A stretch of DNA of 64,000 nucleotides from Clostridium beijerinckii (GCF_036699995.1 NZ_CP144906.1:5095001-5159000); one strand, 5' to 3'; positions 1 through 10,969 are shown, numbered from the stretch's first letter. The notes: a model not told the origin generated them from the sequence alone. Numbers and translations are program-made.

Positions 1-1360
<1,360 letters not shown>

Positions 1361-1535
1361 TTAATATATTTTCAAATAATTTATGTTAGTAAGTCGCCTT
1401 ACCAAAGGCCACTAAAATATTCAACTATCAATCTTCCTATTTATTAATTTAAATTATGATAATTATTATTCAATTTATTAAAAGATTACTAAGTATTGAG
1501 GTGTTTACTACATCTTTTTTAATCATCCTATATGT

Positions 1536-1700
1536 TCAATTTATATAATATGCTAGAATAATTTCACAACCTGCACCAAATAAATATTTATCTAAATCTA
1601 ATGTTTGTAATTCCCATATGATCTTGGTTTTATTTTCATGTGAATTTATTATATTATAAATTTTATCTTTTATATCAAATCTTATTTGTGCTTCATTATG
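1536..1700 (-). pseudogene. Possible coding remnant in the 1349-1715 gap
   Basis: The 367-base gap between the permease gene and the glucosidase gene holds a minus-strand open stretch of about 50 codons ending at a TGA at 1536-1538. It reads protein-like, for example WELQTLDLDKYLFGAGCEI, but has no good start codon or ribosome site. It could be the tail of a lost gene or chance. No family is recognised. The rest of the gap is AT-rich and shows no clear terminator or promoter. Confidence 0.2.
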
Positions 1701-1715
1701 TCACACATTCTTTCT

Positions 1716-2597
1716 CTATTCCTTAACTGATCCCATAACCATCCCTGTAACAAAATACTTTTGTAAGAACGGATAAATAACTAGTAATGGAATAGTTGAT
1801 ACAACAATTTTAGCAGCATTTAATGTTTTATTAGAAATATCAGCAAGACTTTGCAACTGTGCTGGATTTGTCACCTTTGTAATATCCACTGTTAATTGTT
1901 GTATATAAGTTTGCAGTGGATAATTTGCTGCCTTATTTATGTACAATAATCCACCAAAGAAATCATTCCAGTGTCCAACAATGCTAAACAATGAAATTGT
2001 TGCTAATGCAGGAAGCGAGATAGGAATATATATCTTAAATAAAATTTGCCATTTATTACATCCCTCTAATTCTGCCGCTTCTTCCAATGATTTTGGTACA
2101 CTCTTGAAAAAGTTCATTAATAAAATTACATTAAATATAGGCACAGCACCTGGTAAAATTAGAGACCAGATAGTATCTAATAAATGTAGATTTTTTACAG
2201 TAATAAATATTGGTATCATTCCACCTGAAAACAACATTGCAAATATCATAAAATTCATATAAATATTTCTAAAACGAAATTCTCGTTTACTCTTTGATAA
2301 TGGATATGCCATTAAAACTACCAATATTAAATTTAACGCTGTTCCAAGAACAACTCTTAACACGGAAATACCAAAAGAACGCCAAAATTGACCCTCTTGC
2401 AATAATGTTTTATAGGATGATAAAGTAAAATCTATTGGAAGTAATCCCACTAAATTTCCCGCTGCTGCTGACTTATTACTAAAAGAAATAGCTACCATAT
2501 TTATGAGGGGAAACAGGCAGGCAGCTGTAAGTATTATTACAACACCCCATATAATTGCATCAGCTAGCCTGCTTCCAAACTTTTTTGACTTTAACAT
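1716..2597 (-). CDS. Carbohydrate ABC transporter permease, LplC/YtcP type
   Basis: A 293-residue membrane protein with six predicted helices, the usual size for the second permease of CUT1 sugar importers. The EAA loop that contacts the ATPase reads SLEEAAELEGCNKWQILFKIYIPISLPAL (shown from about residue 168). The C-terminal FVTGMVMGSVKE matches LplC/YtcP-like proteins. An AGGAGG-like ribosome site precedes ATG 2597, and the gene starts only 12 bases after the partner permease. It should form the channel with the product of 2610-3500. No ATPase gene is present here; this family commonly borrows a shared MsmK-type ATPase. Substrate is unknown, plausibly an oligosaccharide. Confidence 0.92.
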   Translation of the reverse strand: MLKSKKFGSRLADAIIWGVVIILTAACLFPLINMVAISFSNKSAAAGNLVGLLPIDFTLSSYKTLLQEGQFWRSFGISVLRVVLGTALNLILVVLMAYPLSKSKREFRFRNIYMNFMIFAMLFSGGMIPIFITVKNLHLLDTIWSLILPGAVPIFNVILLMNFFKSVPKSLEEAAELEGCNKWQILFKIYIPISLPALATISLFSIVGHWNDFFGGLLYINKAANYPLQTYIQQLTVDITKVTNPAQLQSLADISNKTLNAAKIVVSTIPLLVIYPFLQKYFVTGMVMGSVKE

Positions 2598-2609
2598 AAT
2601 ACTCCTCCT

Positions 2610-3500
2610 TTAAAATATTTGCATATTAGCAACTCTTTGAGATAATTTGTTAGCAGACAATAATAATATACATCCAACTACTGATTTTAATAGTCCTACT
2701 GCTGTTGCAAAACTATACTGCATTCCTACTAACCCTACACGATAAACATATGTATCAATGATATCTGCTGTTTGATAAACAATCGGATTATATAAATTAA
2801 ATACTTGATCAAAGCCAGCATTTAAAATATTTCCTAAATTCATTGCTGTCATAAGCATAATTATAGGCATTATACCTGGCAGAGTCACATGTATTAGCTG
2901 CTTGAATCTATTTGCTCCATCTATAGCCGCTGCTTCATATAATCCAGAATCAATTCCGGTTAATGCCGCTAAATATACAATTGATCCATAACCGAATTCT
3001 TTCCATACATCTGTTCCTATTAATATAGGCCTAAACCAGGTATTGCTTGCAAGAAATAATGTTGGTTCATATCCAAACAATTTCAAAAATGCATTAACCG
3101 GGCCATCAAAGGAGAAAATATTGGCTACTACTACAGCTAAGACTGCCCATGATAGAAAATGTGGTAAATATACAATAGTTTGAATGGTTTTCTTAGCCCA
3201 TTTTTTTCTTATTTCATTTAAAAGTAATGCAAATATAATTGGTATTATTGTGCTTAAGATAATTTTTCCTATAGCAATAACTAGTGTATTTCTTAAAATA
3301 TTCATGCTATCTGGTATTTGAAGCATATATCTAAAATTATCAAGTCCAACCCACTTAGAACCTAGTATTCCTTTTGCCGGTAAATACTCTTGAAAAGCCA
3401 TTATTATACCAAACATAGGAATAAAACTAAATATGAATAAAAATATCATACCAGGTGCCATCATAAGATGATAACTTAATTGTTTTTTCCCTTTTTTCAT
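2610..3500 (-). CDS. Carbohydrate ABC transporter permease, LplB/YteP type
   Basis: A 296-residue CUT1-family permease with six hydrophobic segments. The N-terminus (HLMMAPGMIFLFIFSFIPM) and the phrase WKEFGYGSIVYLAALTGID are characteristic of LplB/YteP proteins. The EAA loop is LYEAAAIDGANRFKQLIHVTLPGI. A strong AGGAAGG/GGGAG ribosome site precedes ATG 3500. It lies between the binding-protein gene and the second permease gene, giving the canonical lplA-lplB-lplC order. A stem-loop lies between the binding-protein gene and this one (3555-3583). Confidence 0.92.
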   Translation of the reverse strand: MKKGKKQLSYHLMMAPGMIFLFIFSFIPMFGIIMAFQEYLPAKGILGSKWVGLDNFRYMLQIPDSMNILRNTLVIAIGKIILSTIIPIIFALLLNEIRKKWAKKTIQTIVYLPHFLSWAVLAVVVANIFSFDGPVNAFLKLFGYEPTLFLASNTWFRPILIGTDVWKEFGYGSIVYLAALTGIDSGLYEAAAIDGANRFKQLIHVTLPGIMPIIMLMTAMNLGNILNAGFDQVFNLYNPIVYQTADIIDTYVYRVGLVGMQYSFATAVGLLKSVVGCILLLSANKLSQRVANMQIF

Positions 3501-3554
3501 GAATCTCCCTGCCTTCCTTATTTGTAATGTAGAATATTAATTCTTCGATTGTAA

Positions 3555-3583
3555 GTTGGATGCAAATACTACTTGCATCCAAA
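3555..3583 (-). promoter_or_regulatory. Intercistronic stem-loop between binding protein and permease
   Basis: An inverted repeat with 11-base arms (GTTGGATGCAA at 3555-3565 and TTGCATCCAAA at 3573-3583, nearly perfect) sits in the 98-base gap after the binding-protein stop. No T-run follows it on the minus strand, so it is unlikely to be a full terminator. In ABC import operons such hairpins often protect the 3' end of the binding-protein mRNA and skew stoichiometry. That role is inferred here. Confidence 0.55.
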
Positions 3584-3598
3584 CTGTCAAATTAGTAT

Positions 3599-5275
3599 TT
3601 ATTTTTTTATAGCATCTTCAACCTCTTTTGTAATTTCATCTCCACCTGTACTCTTCCAAGTTGAAACAAAGACATCAAAAGAATCTATTGGTGCTTCACC
3701 TGTTACAATTTTTAAGAAGGTTTCATCTTGTAATTTTTGTAAATTGGCCCATTTTAATTTCATACTCTTTGTTTGTCCAAAAAATACTGGATTAACTTCA
3801 TTTATCTTGGTCTCACTCATTAGTTTTGGGGCAACCATTCTTGACGTATAGCCACTCCATGCATCAGCACTTGGAGAATTTGAATTAGCTAAATAATCCT
3901 TACACTTTTCATAGTTTCCCTTATCAGCTCCTAAAGATTCCGGATCTTTTTCTCCTTTAAGTGCTAAATCAATATTTTTATACATATCAATTGTTGCATT
4001 ATAATCATTAATAAGAATACCTACCGGTCTTACACCTGAATCAACACCCTGCTTTATATAATCCATAAGTTCTTGTTTTCCATAGTCTTCATATACCATC
4101 TTGTCATTAATAACACTAGCTATCTTTACTAATAATTCTGGATGCTCAAATCCTTTTTTAACAACATAAAATTCGCTTGCCGGATTTTGTGTATAAGTTG
4201 TATAAGACCCATCTGAATTTGTTGGTATTATATAAGGAACCCATTGTGCATTTGGATTTAGCTTCTTAGCATCATTTAATGGATAATCAGGTGCCCACCA
4301 TGGTCCAAAGAAAGCGCCAGCTTGACCATTAACAATAAGTGAAGTAACATCATCACCTTGTCTTACTGCCATTTGTGGATCAATTAAACCTTTTTTAAAC
4401 ATTTCAGCAACTCTTCCTAATCCCTTTTTCATATTATTAGTTGTAGATCCAAATACAACTTTTCCATCCTCTTCAATCCATTGTCCTGGAAAAGCATTAT
4501 ACATTCCTAGAACGTTATCCATTTGAAATAATCCCCCATAAACTCCTCCTATATTAGAAGAAGCCACAAGACCAATTGTTTTTCCAGCTCCATTATTTCC
4601 TGGATCTTTTGTTACAAACTGCTGTAAAATATTTTCCACATCATCCATTGATTTAGGTGCTTGCAATCCCAATTTATCCATCCAATCTTGTCTAACCCAA
4701 AGCATTGTTGGCGCATTAGCACATTGAGTAGATGGCAATGCCATAAGTTTTCCATCAAATGTAGCACTTTCTAATGCTCTTCCATTATACGAATCATACA
4801 TTTGTTTAATTTTATCTGTGGCACAGTTTTTGTAAGCATCAGTTAAATCTGCTATCATATCGCTATCTACTAATTGCTTTAATGTTGTTGAATCAACTTT
4901 CATAATATCTGGTATATCACCTGTAGCGACTGCCATTGATACCTTTTGATCATATGGATCTCCATTAGCTGCTTCAAATTCATCTTTATTCTGAACATTT
5001 AATACATCTTTTAAATATCTTGTATATGCATTATTTTCATAGGTATCTCCTTCTGGAAGACGCGGACTTCCAGGTGTATTTTTACCTATAGTATAAGTTA
5101 CCAATTCATCGTATTTTCCATAAGGTGTAGTTACTGCCCCTGACTTATCTTTCGTTTCAGTCGTAGTTGCACCATCTTTATTTCCGCACCCCGTAAAGAA
5201 CATAGCAATTGTAATAACTGCCATTCCAAAAGTTGTTATCCTTTTCATTGTTTGCGTTAAATTTCTTTTTAGCAT
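3599..5275 (-). CDS. Extracellular sugar-binding lipoprotein of ABC importer (LplA/YtcQ type)
   Basis: About 558 residues. A lysine/arginine start and hydrophobic stretch lead to the lipobox FFTGC (Cys about residue 30), so the mature protein is lipid-anchored outside the membrane. The large size and motifs such as GKLMALPSTQ and MLWVRQDWMDKLGL are typical of family 1 solute-binding proteins of the LplA/YtcQ group. Two in-frame ATGs lie close together. The AGGAGG is three bases from the first (5281) and nine from the second (5275), so the second is preferred. It captures a carbohydrate and delivers it to the LplB/LplC-type permeases encoded next. A terminator separates it from the upstream sensor kinase gene, so it probably has its own promoter in 5282-5430. 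Confidence 0.92.
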   Translation of the reverse strand: MLKRNLTQTMKRITTFGMAVITIAMFFTGCGNKDGATTTETKDKSGAVTTPYGKYDELVTYTIGKNTPGSPRLPEGDTYENNAYTRYLKDVLNVQNKDEFEAANGDPYDQKVSMAVATGDIPDIMKVDSTTLKQLVDSDMIADLTDAYKNCATDKIKQMYDSYNGRALESATFDGKLMALPSTQCANAPTMLWVRQDWMDKLGLQAPKSMDDVENILQQFVTKDPGNNGAGKTIGLVASSNIGGVYGGLFQMDNVLGMYNAFPGQWIEEDGKVVFGSTTNNMKKGLGRVAEMFKKGLIDPQMAVRQGDDVTSLIVNGQAGAFFGPWWAPDYPLNDAKKLNPNAQWVPYIIPTNSDGSYTTYTQNPASEFYVVKKGFEHPELLVKIASVINDKMVYEDYGKQELMDYIKQGVDSGVRPVGILINDYNATIDMYKNIDLALKGEKDPESLGADKGNYEKCKDYLANSNSPSADAWSGYTSRMVAPKLMSETKINEVNPVFFGQTKSMKLKWANLQKLQDETFLKIVTGEAPIDSFDVFVSTWKSTGGDEITKEVEDAIKK

Positions 5276-5431
5276 CCCCATAAGCCTCCTAATTCATTAA
5301 AAAAATAATACTTTAACTGTAACTAGCTTTGGTTAAGTAATTTATACTGAAATTATAGCATTCAAGTAATTATCCGAATATACTAAAGATTTTTGATTTA
5401 TATCAATTTTTTATGAATATGTAAACAACTA

Positions 5432-5483
5432 CAAAAAGCAAGCTGTTTCAAAATGAAATTCATACCTCCATTTTAAAACAGCT
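5432..5483 (-). terminator. Rho-independent terminator after the sensor kinase gene
   Basis: Inverted repeat 5441-5455/5469-5483 (arms of 15 with one wobble pair) followed on the minus strand by GCTTGCTTTTTG. It lies directly downstream of the kinase stop at 5494 and separates the regulatory pair from the importer operon. Confidence 0.75.
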
Positions 5484-5493
5484 ATTTATCTAG

Positions 5494-7224
5494 TTAATCA
5501 TTAAATTTATTCTTGTCTATTTCTACCGGGATACTCATTATCGCAACAGTTTTTTCATTTGGTATACTTATAAATCTCAAATCACAATTTTCACCATAAG
5601 TAAGTTTAATTCTATCATAAACATTTTTTACTCCATAACCTTTTGTTCTAGTTGTTAAAATTCTTTCGCAAATTTCACTCTTCATCCCCACTCCATTATC
5701 TTCAATTTCAAACACAATATCTGTTCCTTTTTGCTGTGCAGATATTCTTAACTTGCCTCTATTATTTCTTTTTTGATCAATACCATGACATATTGCATTC
5801 TCAACTAATGGCTGTAGTAATAAATTAATCATATAGTATCCCTTAATTTTATTATCAATATCAAAATCCACATCAAAATTATAATTATGCATCATGGATT
5901 GAATCTTAACATATGCTTCTGTATTATTTAATTCATTTTCTACTGTTATGATACTACTTCCTTTATTTAAAGATGTACGATAAAATGTTGATAATAGCTG
6001 AGCCATTTCACTAATTTCATCTTCTCCTGACCTAATTGCCTTCCAATTGATCAAAGACAAGCTATTATATAGAAAATGTGGGTTTATTTGAGCTTGTAAT
6101 GCTTTCATTTCATATTTTCTTTTAGATATTTCGCTCTTATATACTTCTTGTATTAAAGTTTTTATTCTTACTATAAGCTTATCAAAACTATTAATTAAAA
6201 CACCAATTTCATCTTCCGAATTACTTTCTATTGTAACTTCCAAATGATCCATATTCATTTCCTTCATATTTTTAGTTAATTTTTCAATACGGTTTACTAT
6301 TATATATGAAAGCCAATACCCTACAACTAAAATTATTAGAACGCAAATCCCCATCATAAAGAATACAGTATAAATAATATTTTTAGATGATTCCACAATT
6401 AAATGCACGGGTTTGTAAAGATACGCAGTCCATCCAAGATCCTTCATATCCATTTTTATTAAAATATAATTTATATTATCATAAGTTATAGTATCTCCTT
6501 CTATTTTCTTTAATTCAGTACTTGGCAATAAATACTCGTTACCATCATCATAGCTTCTATTCTCAAATACAACTTCATCATTTTTATCTACAATATAAAT
6601 TCCACAATTAGTGCTTGATATATTATATAACGGCTGAAAAAAATTTTTAGAGTTTATTTTTACATATAGAATATTTTGTATATCATTATATCCTTTATTA
6701 ATAAACTGAACCGCTAAAAAAACATTTTTTTCACTATCAATGAACCACTGAGGTTTATATTTTCCTAATACATCTTTATACCAAATGTTATTCTCAATAA
6801 TCTCCATGGGCATTATATAATCGGAATGCTTTACTATATTATTACTAGTATATACAGTTATTTGTTGTATATCATTATGTAAAGCTCTTAGCATGTCAAT
6901 ATATGGATCCAGCATATTATGAAACTTATAATACATTTCATAATAACTTTTATATTCATGATTAATTACCTCTAAAACCATTGGGTTAAATGTAGTATAA
7001 TCCAGTATATTGCTATACACATTAGCTGAGTTTTCGATTCCTATAACTGCTTCTGAAAAAGACTTTCTTAAATTCTCTCTTTCTTGATCCAAAAGTAAAT
7101 TTTTCGTTTGCTGATAACAAAATAAACCTAGAATTATAATCGGAATAATACTAACTAAGAAGTAAGTCAAAATTATTTTATATCGAAATTTTAAATTTAG
7201 AAAAAATCTTTTTAACCTATTCAT
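5494..7224 (-). CDS. YesM-type sensor histidine kinase
   Basis: About 576 residues. TM1 (about 18-37), a large extracytoplasmic sensing region, TM2 (about 285-310), a HAMP segment (IVNRIEKLTKNMKEM) and a His_kinase domain follow. The phosphoacceptor motif QINPHFLYNSL (His about residue 382) and the ATP-site motifs LLQPLVENAICHGI and DNGVGM identify the LytS/YesM class. Two ATGs are possible. The one at 7224 has AAGGAT at proper spacing, while 7233 overlaps the ribosome site. The gene overlaps the stop of the response regulator gene by a few bases, implying translational coupling. It most likely senses sugar outside the cell or the liganded binding protein, and controls the adjacent importer operon. 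Confidence 0.93.
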   Translation of the reverse strand: MNRLKRFFLNLKFRYKIILTYFLVSIIPIIILGLFCYQQTKNLLLDQERENLRKSFSEAVIGIENSANVYSNILDYTTFNPMVLEVINHEYKSYYEMYYKFHNMLDPYIDMLRALHNDIQQITVYTSNNIVKHSDYIMPMEIIENNIWYKDVLGKYKPQWFIDSEKNVFLAVQFINKGYNDIQNILYVKINSKNFFQPLYNISSTNCGIYIVDKNDEVVFENRSYDDGNEYLLPSTELKKIEGDTITYDNINYILIKMDMKDLGWTAYLYKPVHLIVESSKNIIYTVFFMMGICVLIILVVGYWLSYIIVNRIEKLTKNMKEMNMDHLEVTIESNSEDEIGVLINSFDKLIVRIKTLIQEVYKSEISKRKYEMKALQAQINPHFLYNSLSLINWKAIRSGEDEISEMAQLLSTFYRTSLNKGSSIITVENELNNTEAYVKIQSMMHNYNFDVDFDIDNKIKGYYMINLLLQPLVENAICHGIDQKRNNRGKLRISAQQKGTDIVFEIEDNGVGMKSEICERILTTRTKGYGVKNVYDRIKLTYGENCDLRFISIPNEKTVAIMSIPVEIDKNKFND

Positions 7225-8743
7225 TATTTTCATCCTTTTGTCTATATTTTTCAGGTGTTAATCCATAGAATTCTTTAAAACTTTGACAAAAATATGATGT
7301 ATTACTATATCCCACGATATTACCAATATCTTTAATTCTTATATTTGTATTTTCTAACATATCTTTTGCCTTTTCCATCCGATAATTTTTTATAAATACA
7401 TTAATGCCCATGCTTGTCTCTTTCTTAAAGATACTGCTTAAATAGCTTGGTGCCATATACACATATTCTGCCAATATAGCAAGAGATAAATCTTTTCCAT
7501 AATTTTTATAAATATATGACTTAACTAGCTCTATCTCATGCCTATGATTAAAAGATTCCTTGGAAAATTGTTTTTCCATATTATCTATAACATTATTTAA
7601 TATATCTCTTATTTCTTGAATTGTCCTGCTAGAATAAATCTTATCTATTTCTCCATCTAAATCTATTTCATTTGCTTCTTTCATTTCATTACAAATATTT
7701 CTATAAATATTTGTAAGAATAAACTTTACATATATTTGGGAAAAATCACTTTGCGCTGAAAATTTTTTTATTAAAAGATCAACACTAGATTTCAAACTAC
7801 AAAAATCTCTAACTTTTATATGATGTTCTATATTTTTAAGTATAGTACTATCGAACTTTTCATCTGTTGATTCCAATGTCATCTCTACTTTTTTAGAAAA
7901 AATATACTTATCTGGTACAAAAAAACGTTGTTCCATAATATGTTCCATATTAGAATATTCTTCTGATATTATAGAAGGTGATGTAATTAAATTACTAATA
8001 GAAAAATAACAATCGACTCCATATTTTTCTGATATCACATTATGTATTTTCGTACAAGTATTTTCTAATACAGTTTCATCTATAAACTCACACAAAAAAA
8101 ATATTCCCTGATATGGATTTAAATTCAAATAATCTGCTTTATCCTGAAAATCATCAAGAATTTTTTTTATAAATTCTTGATGATTATTAAAGAAATCTTT
8201 ATCGAATTCCATTAAAATCATTCTCTTATACTTATTTATAAAATCTGTATAATTATCTAAAGAAAATCTCTCCCTAATATTCTCTACAGGAATTCCACTT
8301 ATTATTTTTAATAAAACATGTTCTTTTTCAGTGAAATTTCTCCTTTCTTTGTCTCGCTTTTCTTTATTTTCATGTTCTATTTTTTCAATAACACTTTCGA
8401 TTGTTTTTTTAAATTCTGCCTGGTTTATTGGTTTTAATATATAATCATTTACACCAAGGCTTATTGCTCTTTTTGCATACTCGAATTCACCAAAGCCACT
8501 AAAAATTATTATCTTTAGATCTGGATATATTAATTTAGCGTTTTGTGATAATTCAATTCCATCCATAAATGGCATCCTTACATCAGTTAATAAAATATCA
8601 ACTAAATTTTTTTTCAAATATTCTAATGCTTCTTCTCCATCACTACATTCTTTTATATCAAAGTCAAAAGAAAATTTCTTGATTAAAAATATAATACCAT
8701 CTCTCTCAATAAATTCATCATCAACAATTAAGATTTTAAACAT
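7217..8743 (-). CDS. YesN-type response regulator with AraC DNA-binding domain
   Basis: The frame is open to 8920, but the receiver domain begins at MFKILIVDDEF encoded from 8743, which has GGGGG seven bases upstream. The real protein is therefore 508 residues. The receiver has the acidic pair VDDE, phosphoacceptor Asp54 in LLTDVRMPFMDG and the conserved Lys in YILKPI. The last 100 residues are an AraC/XylS double helix-turn-helix (YVYMAPSYLSSIFKKETSMG and IGNIVGYSNTSYFCQSFKEFYGLTPEKYR region). It pairs with the YesM-type kinase encoded immediately downstream and probably activates the sugar importer genes. The region 8744-8996 shows no gene. Confidence 0.94.
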   Translation of the reverse strand: MFKILIVDDEFIERDGIIFLIKKFSFDFDIKECSDGEEALEYLKKNLVDILLTDVRMPFMDGIELSQNAKLIYPDLKIIIFSGFGEFEYAKRAISLGVNDYILKPINQAEFKKTIESVIEKIEHENKEKRDKERRNFTEKEHVLLKIISGIPVENIRERFSLDNYTDFINKYKRMILMEFDKDFFNNHQEFIKKILDDFQDKADYLNLNPYQGIFFLCEFIDETVLENTCTKIHNVISEKYGVDCYFSISNLITSPSIISEEYSNMEHIMEQRFFVPDKYIFSKKVEMTLESTDEKFDSTILKNIEHHIKVRDFCSLKSSVDLLIKKFSAQSDFSQIYVKFILTNIYRNICNEMKEANEIDLDGEIDKIYSSRTIQEIRDILNNVIDNMEKQFSKESFNHRHEIELVKSYIYKNYGKDLSLAILAEYVYMAPSYLSSIFKKETSMGINVFIKNYRMEKAKDMLENTNIRIKDIGNIVGYSNTSYFCQSFKEFYGLTPEKYRQKDENNE

Positions 8744-8996
8744 AAACTTTCCCCCATATCTCCTTTTAAATTTTAATAAACGATTATTTCTATACATACT
8801 AAATAGATGCGAAATGATACTTAGCATTGCATTAATATAATATAACAAAACTTTACGTAATCGTTTAACCACATTGTTAATGTAACATATATACATTTTT
8901 TTGTCCATATCACTATTCAAAGCAGCGGCATTTTAAATAGGATTCTCCTCCACTATATTCTTAAGCTATTTGTGTTGTTATGATTTGAAATCCTGA

Positions 8997-9287
8997 TTAC
9001 TTTGACTTATTTTTAAAAAACGAAAATATCGATTTCTTTATCTTAACTTTTTTTCCAACGAAATTTATAACCTCATTATTAATCAGCTTTTTAGAGCTCT
9101 CTTCAAAGATATTTTTATTTATTATTTCATTATTATTATCATTTAATATATTTATAGCTTTTCTAAGTCCAGTAGTTCTGTTATCTATGTCATGAGCATC
9201 AGAACCAATAAAATTATATATATTATTCTCTAAAAATATATGCGTAGTTTTTCTATAAACTAACATTTGTTCACTATAAATTATCAT
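8997..9287 (-). pseudogene. C-terminal remnant of a CpsB/YwqE-type PHP tyrosine phosphatase
   Basis: About 96 codons are readable on the minus strand. The segment FLENNIYNFIGSDAHDIDNRTTGLRKAINIL matches the last part of the PHP-domain phosphatases CpsB/CapC/YwqE, where the SDAH motif holds metal-binding residues. Full-length enzymes are about 250 residues; here the N-terminal two thirds, including the HCH metal motif, are missing. The open frame runs back into the 3' end of the kinase gene (9274 onward), but that part is only a shadow. Its position next to cpsC/cpsD homologues is where an intact phosphatase gene would be expected. A short independent protein cannot be ruled out, but it would lack most of the active site. 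Confidence 0.72.
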
Positions 9288-10086
9288 TGTCTTCATCATT
9301 TCCATAATAATAAGAATATTTTCCTCTTGTATTCTCCACCGCATGTAATACTGTTCCTATAATATTAGCTCCCACTTTATCCAAAAGATTTTTTGCATCC
9401 ATTACTATATCTCTTTTCGTTTCTCCCGCCCTTATAACTAAAATAGTCCCATCTACCTTTGTTGATAGTATTTGTGCATCTGTAACTGCTTTAAGCGGTG
9501 CTGTATCTAAAACCACTATATTGAATTCTACTTTTAATCTTTCTATTAAATTGCTCATAGCAGAAGATGATAACATTTCTGATGGATTTGGTGGAATCTT
9601 CCCTGATGTTAAAAAATAAAAATTATCATTCCTTTTTTGTACTGCTTCTTCAATGGCGGCCTTTCCAAGAAGAACTTCAGAAAGTCCAATCAAATTTGAG
9701 ACTTTAAAATTTTTATGAACTGAGGGTTTTCGTAAATCGCAATCCACTAGTATCACTTTCTTTTCATTTTGAGCAAAAGATGCAGCAATATTTCCTGCAA
9801 CTGTTGATTTTCCCTCTGCCATTTCTGCACTAGTAACAGCTATTGTTCTTATTTCCTTATCAAAGGAAGAATATTGTATATTAGTTCTCAATGTTCTATA
9901 AGCTTCTGCAACTATAGATTTAGGTTTATCTTCTACTATGAAGCCGGCATGAATTCTATTATCAACTACTGTTTTCTCTAATTTATATCTTTTCATTCTA
10001 TCTGCTTTATAACTCCTCGCTTCTTCTAATTTATATCTTTTCATTATTTCTAGTGTATAGCCTTTTATTTTCTCTAGTAACGACAT
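9274..10086 (-). CDS. CpsD/CapB-family bacterial tyrosine kinase
   Basis: 270 residues if started at ATG 10086, which has AGGAAGG eight bases upstream; an ATG 24 bases earlier is less well placed. Walker A reads SAEMAEGKST (the usual second Gly is Ala), Walker A' reads VILVDCDLRKPS and Walker B IVVLDTAPL. The C-terminal tyrosine cluster YSYYYGN is the autophosphorylation tail. The N-terminus carries a duplicated MKRYKLE motif (about residues 15-21 and 31-37), an extension beyond the usual length. The protein works with the membrane activator encoded at 10277-10969 to control polysaccharide export or chain length. The cognate phosphatase gene downstream is broken. Confidence 0.93.
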   Translation of the reverse strand: MSLLEKIKGYTLEIMKRYKLEEARSYKADRMKRYKLEKTVVDNRIHAGFIVEDKPKSIVAEAYRTLRTNIQYSSFDKEIRTIAVTSAEMAEGKSTVAGNIAASFAQNEKKVILVDCDLRKPSVHKNFKVSNLIGLSEVLLGKAAIEEAVQKRNDNFYFLTSGKIPPNPSEMLSSSAMSNLIERLKVEFNIVVLDTAPLKAVTDAQILSTKVDGTILVIRAGETKRDIVMDAKNLLDKVGANIIGTVLHAVENTRGKYSYYYGNDEDNDNL

Positions 10087-10276
10087 GATTTCACACCTTC
10101 CTAACATCAAAATAAATTTGCTACATTAATAATCAAAAAGTACAACTTGCATTTGTTTACAAATAATTTATTAGCATAAACTTCATTTTTTAAGAGTAGA
10201 TGATTTATTTTAATTATCTAGCGCATTAATTGATAAAAAATAGAATTTCTATCTCCGCTTTTCCTGTCAATTCACA

Positions 10277-10969
10277 TCACTTACCTTCTTTAAATAAGTC
10301 AGGAATAACACCTAAAACTGGCAAACCTAAGATTTCCTCTATTTGCTCCCTAGTTTTAAATGTATTATTTAAGAACTCTAATAAGAAACTTGCTCCAGCA
10401 CTGCCTATCAGACCAAGCAAAAGGCCGACTCCTATATACATCTTTTTATTTGGACTGACTGGTTTTTGAGGTACCTTAACACTTTCTACAACCTTTACGT
10501 TACCATTTGGTATAAACTCTCTGGATGATTTTATAAACTCATTTGTAACTGAATTCACTACATCCCCAGCTAATGCTTGGTTCGCACTCACGTAACTAAT
10601 CTCCAATATTTGTGTATCCGTTCTTGGCGTAACTGATAAATTATCAAGAACATTTTCTGAATTTAAGTTTATATCACTTGAGTCTATGGCCCTTTGTACT
10701 AAATCATTGGTCTTTATTATTTCTGCATAAGTCTTTATTAGTTTTTGATACATCTGCACATCATTAGTGCTATAGTTTTGATCCTGACCAGTAGTATTTT
10801 CTTTTCCTATAAAGACTTTAGTATTTGCTTCATATTTAGGTGGAATTATAAAATAGCTTATAATTAAAGCTAACAATGTCGTTACTAATGTTACTAAGAG
10901 TATCATTTTCCATCTTTTTATTATTGGATTTGCTATTTCATCAATTCTTATAATATCGTTACTCATCAT
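10277..10969 (-). CDS. Wzz/CpsC-family polysaccharide chain-length and kinase-activator protein
   Basis: 230 residues with two membrane helices (about 20-40 and 175-197) and an extracytoplasmic loop, the standard Wzz/CpsC topology. The N-terminal IDEIANPIIKRWKMILLVTLV and the C-terminal PVLGVIPD match Gram-positive CpsC/YwqC proteins. The Pro-rich VPQKPVSPNKK before TM2 is also a family hallmark. GGAG lies eight bases before the ATG. Its cytoplasmic C-terminus should activate the CpsD-type kinase, encoded 190 bases downstream on the same strand. Confidence 0.93.
   Translation of the reverse strand: MMSNDIIRIDEIANPIIKRWKMILLVTLVTTLLALIISYFIIPPKYEANTKVFIGKENTTGQDQNYSTNDVQMYQKLIKTYAEIIKTNDLVQRAIDSSDINLNSENVLDNLSVTPRTDTQILEISYVSANQALAGDVVNSVTNEFIKSSREFIPNGNVKVVESVKVPQKPVSPNKKMYIGVGLLLGLIGSAGASFLLEFLNNTFKTREQIEEILGLPVLGVIPDLFKEGK

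Noticed and set aside
8744..8920. N-terminal extension of the YesN-type regulator
   Set aside because: The receiver domain and a good ribosome site begin at 8743; the extra 59 codons match no regulator N-terminus.
9288..9344. First 19 codons of the open frame in the phosphatase remnant
   Set aside because: They overlap the 3' end of the kinase gene in another frame and show no phosphatase similarity.
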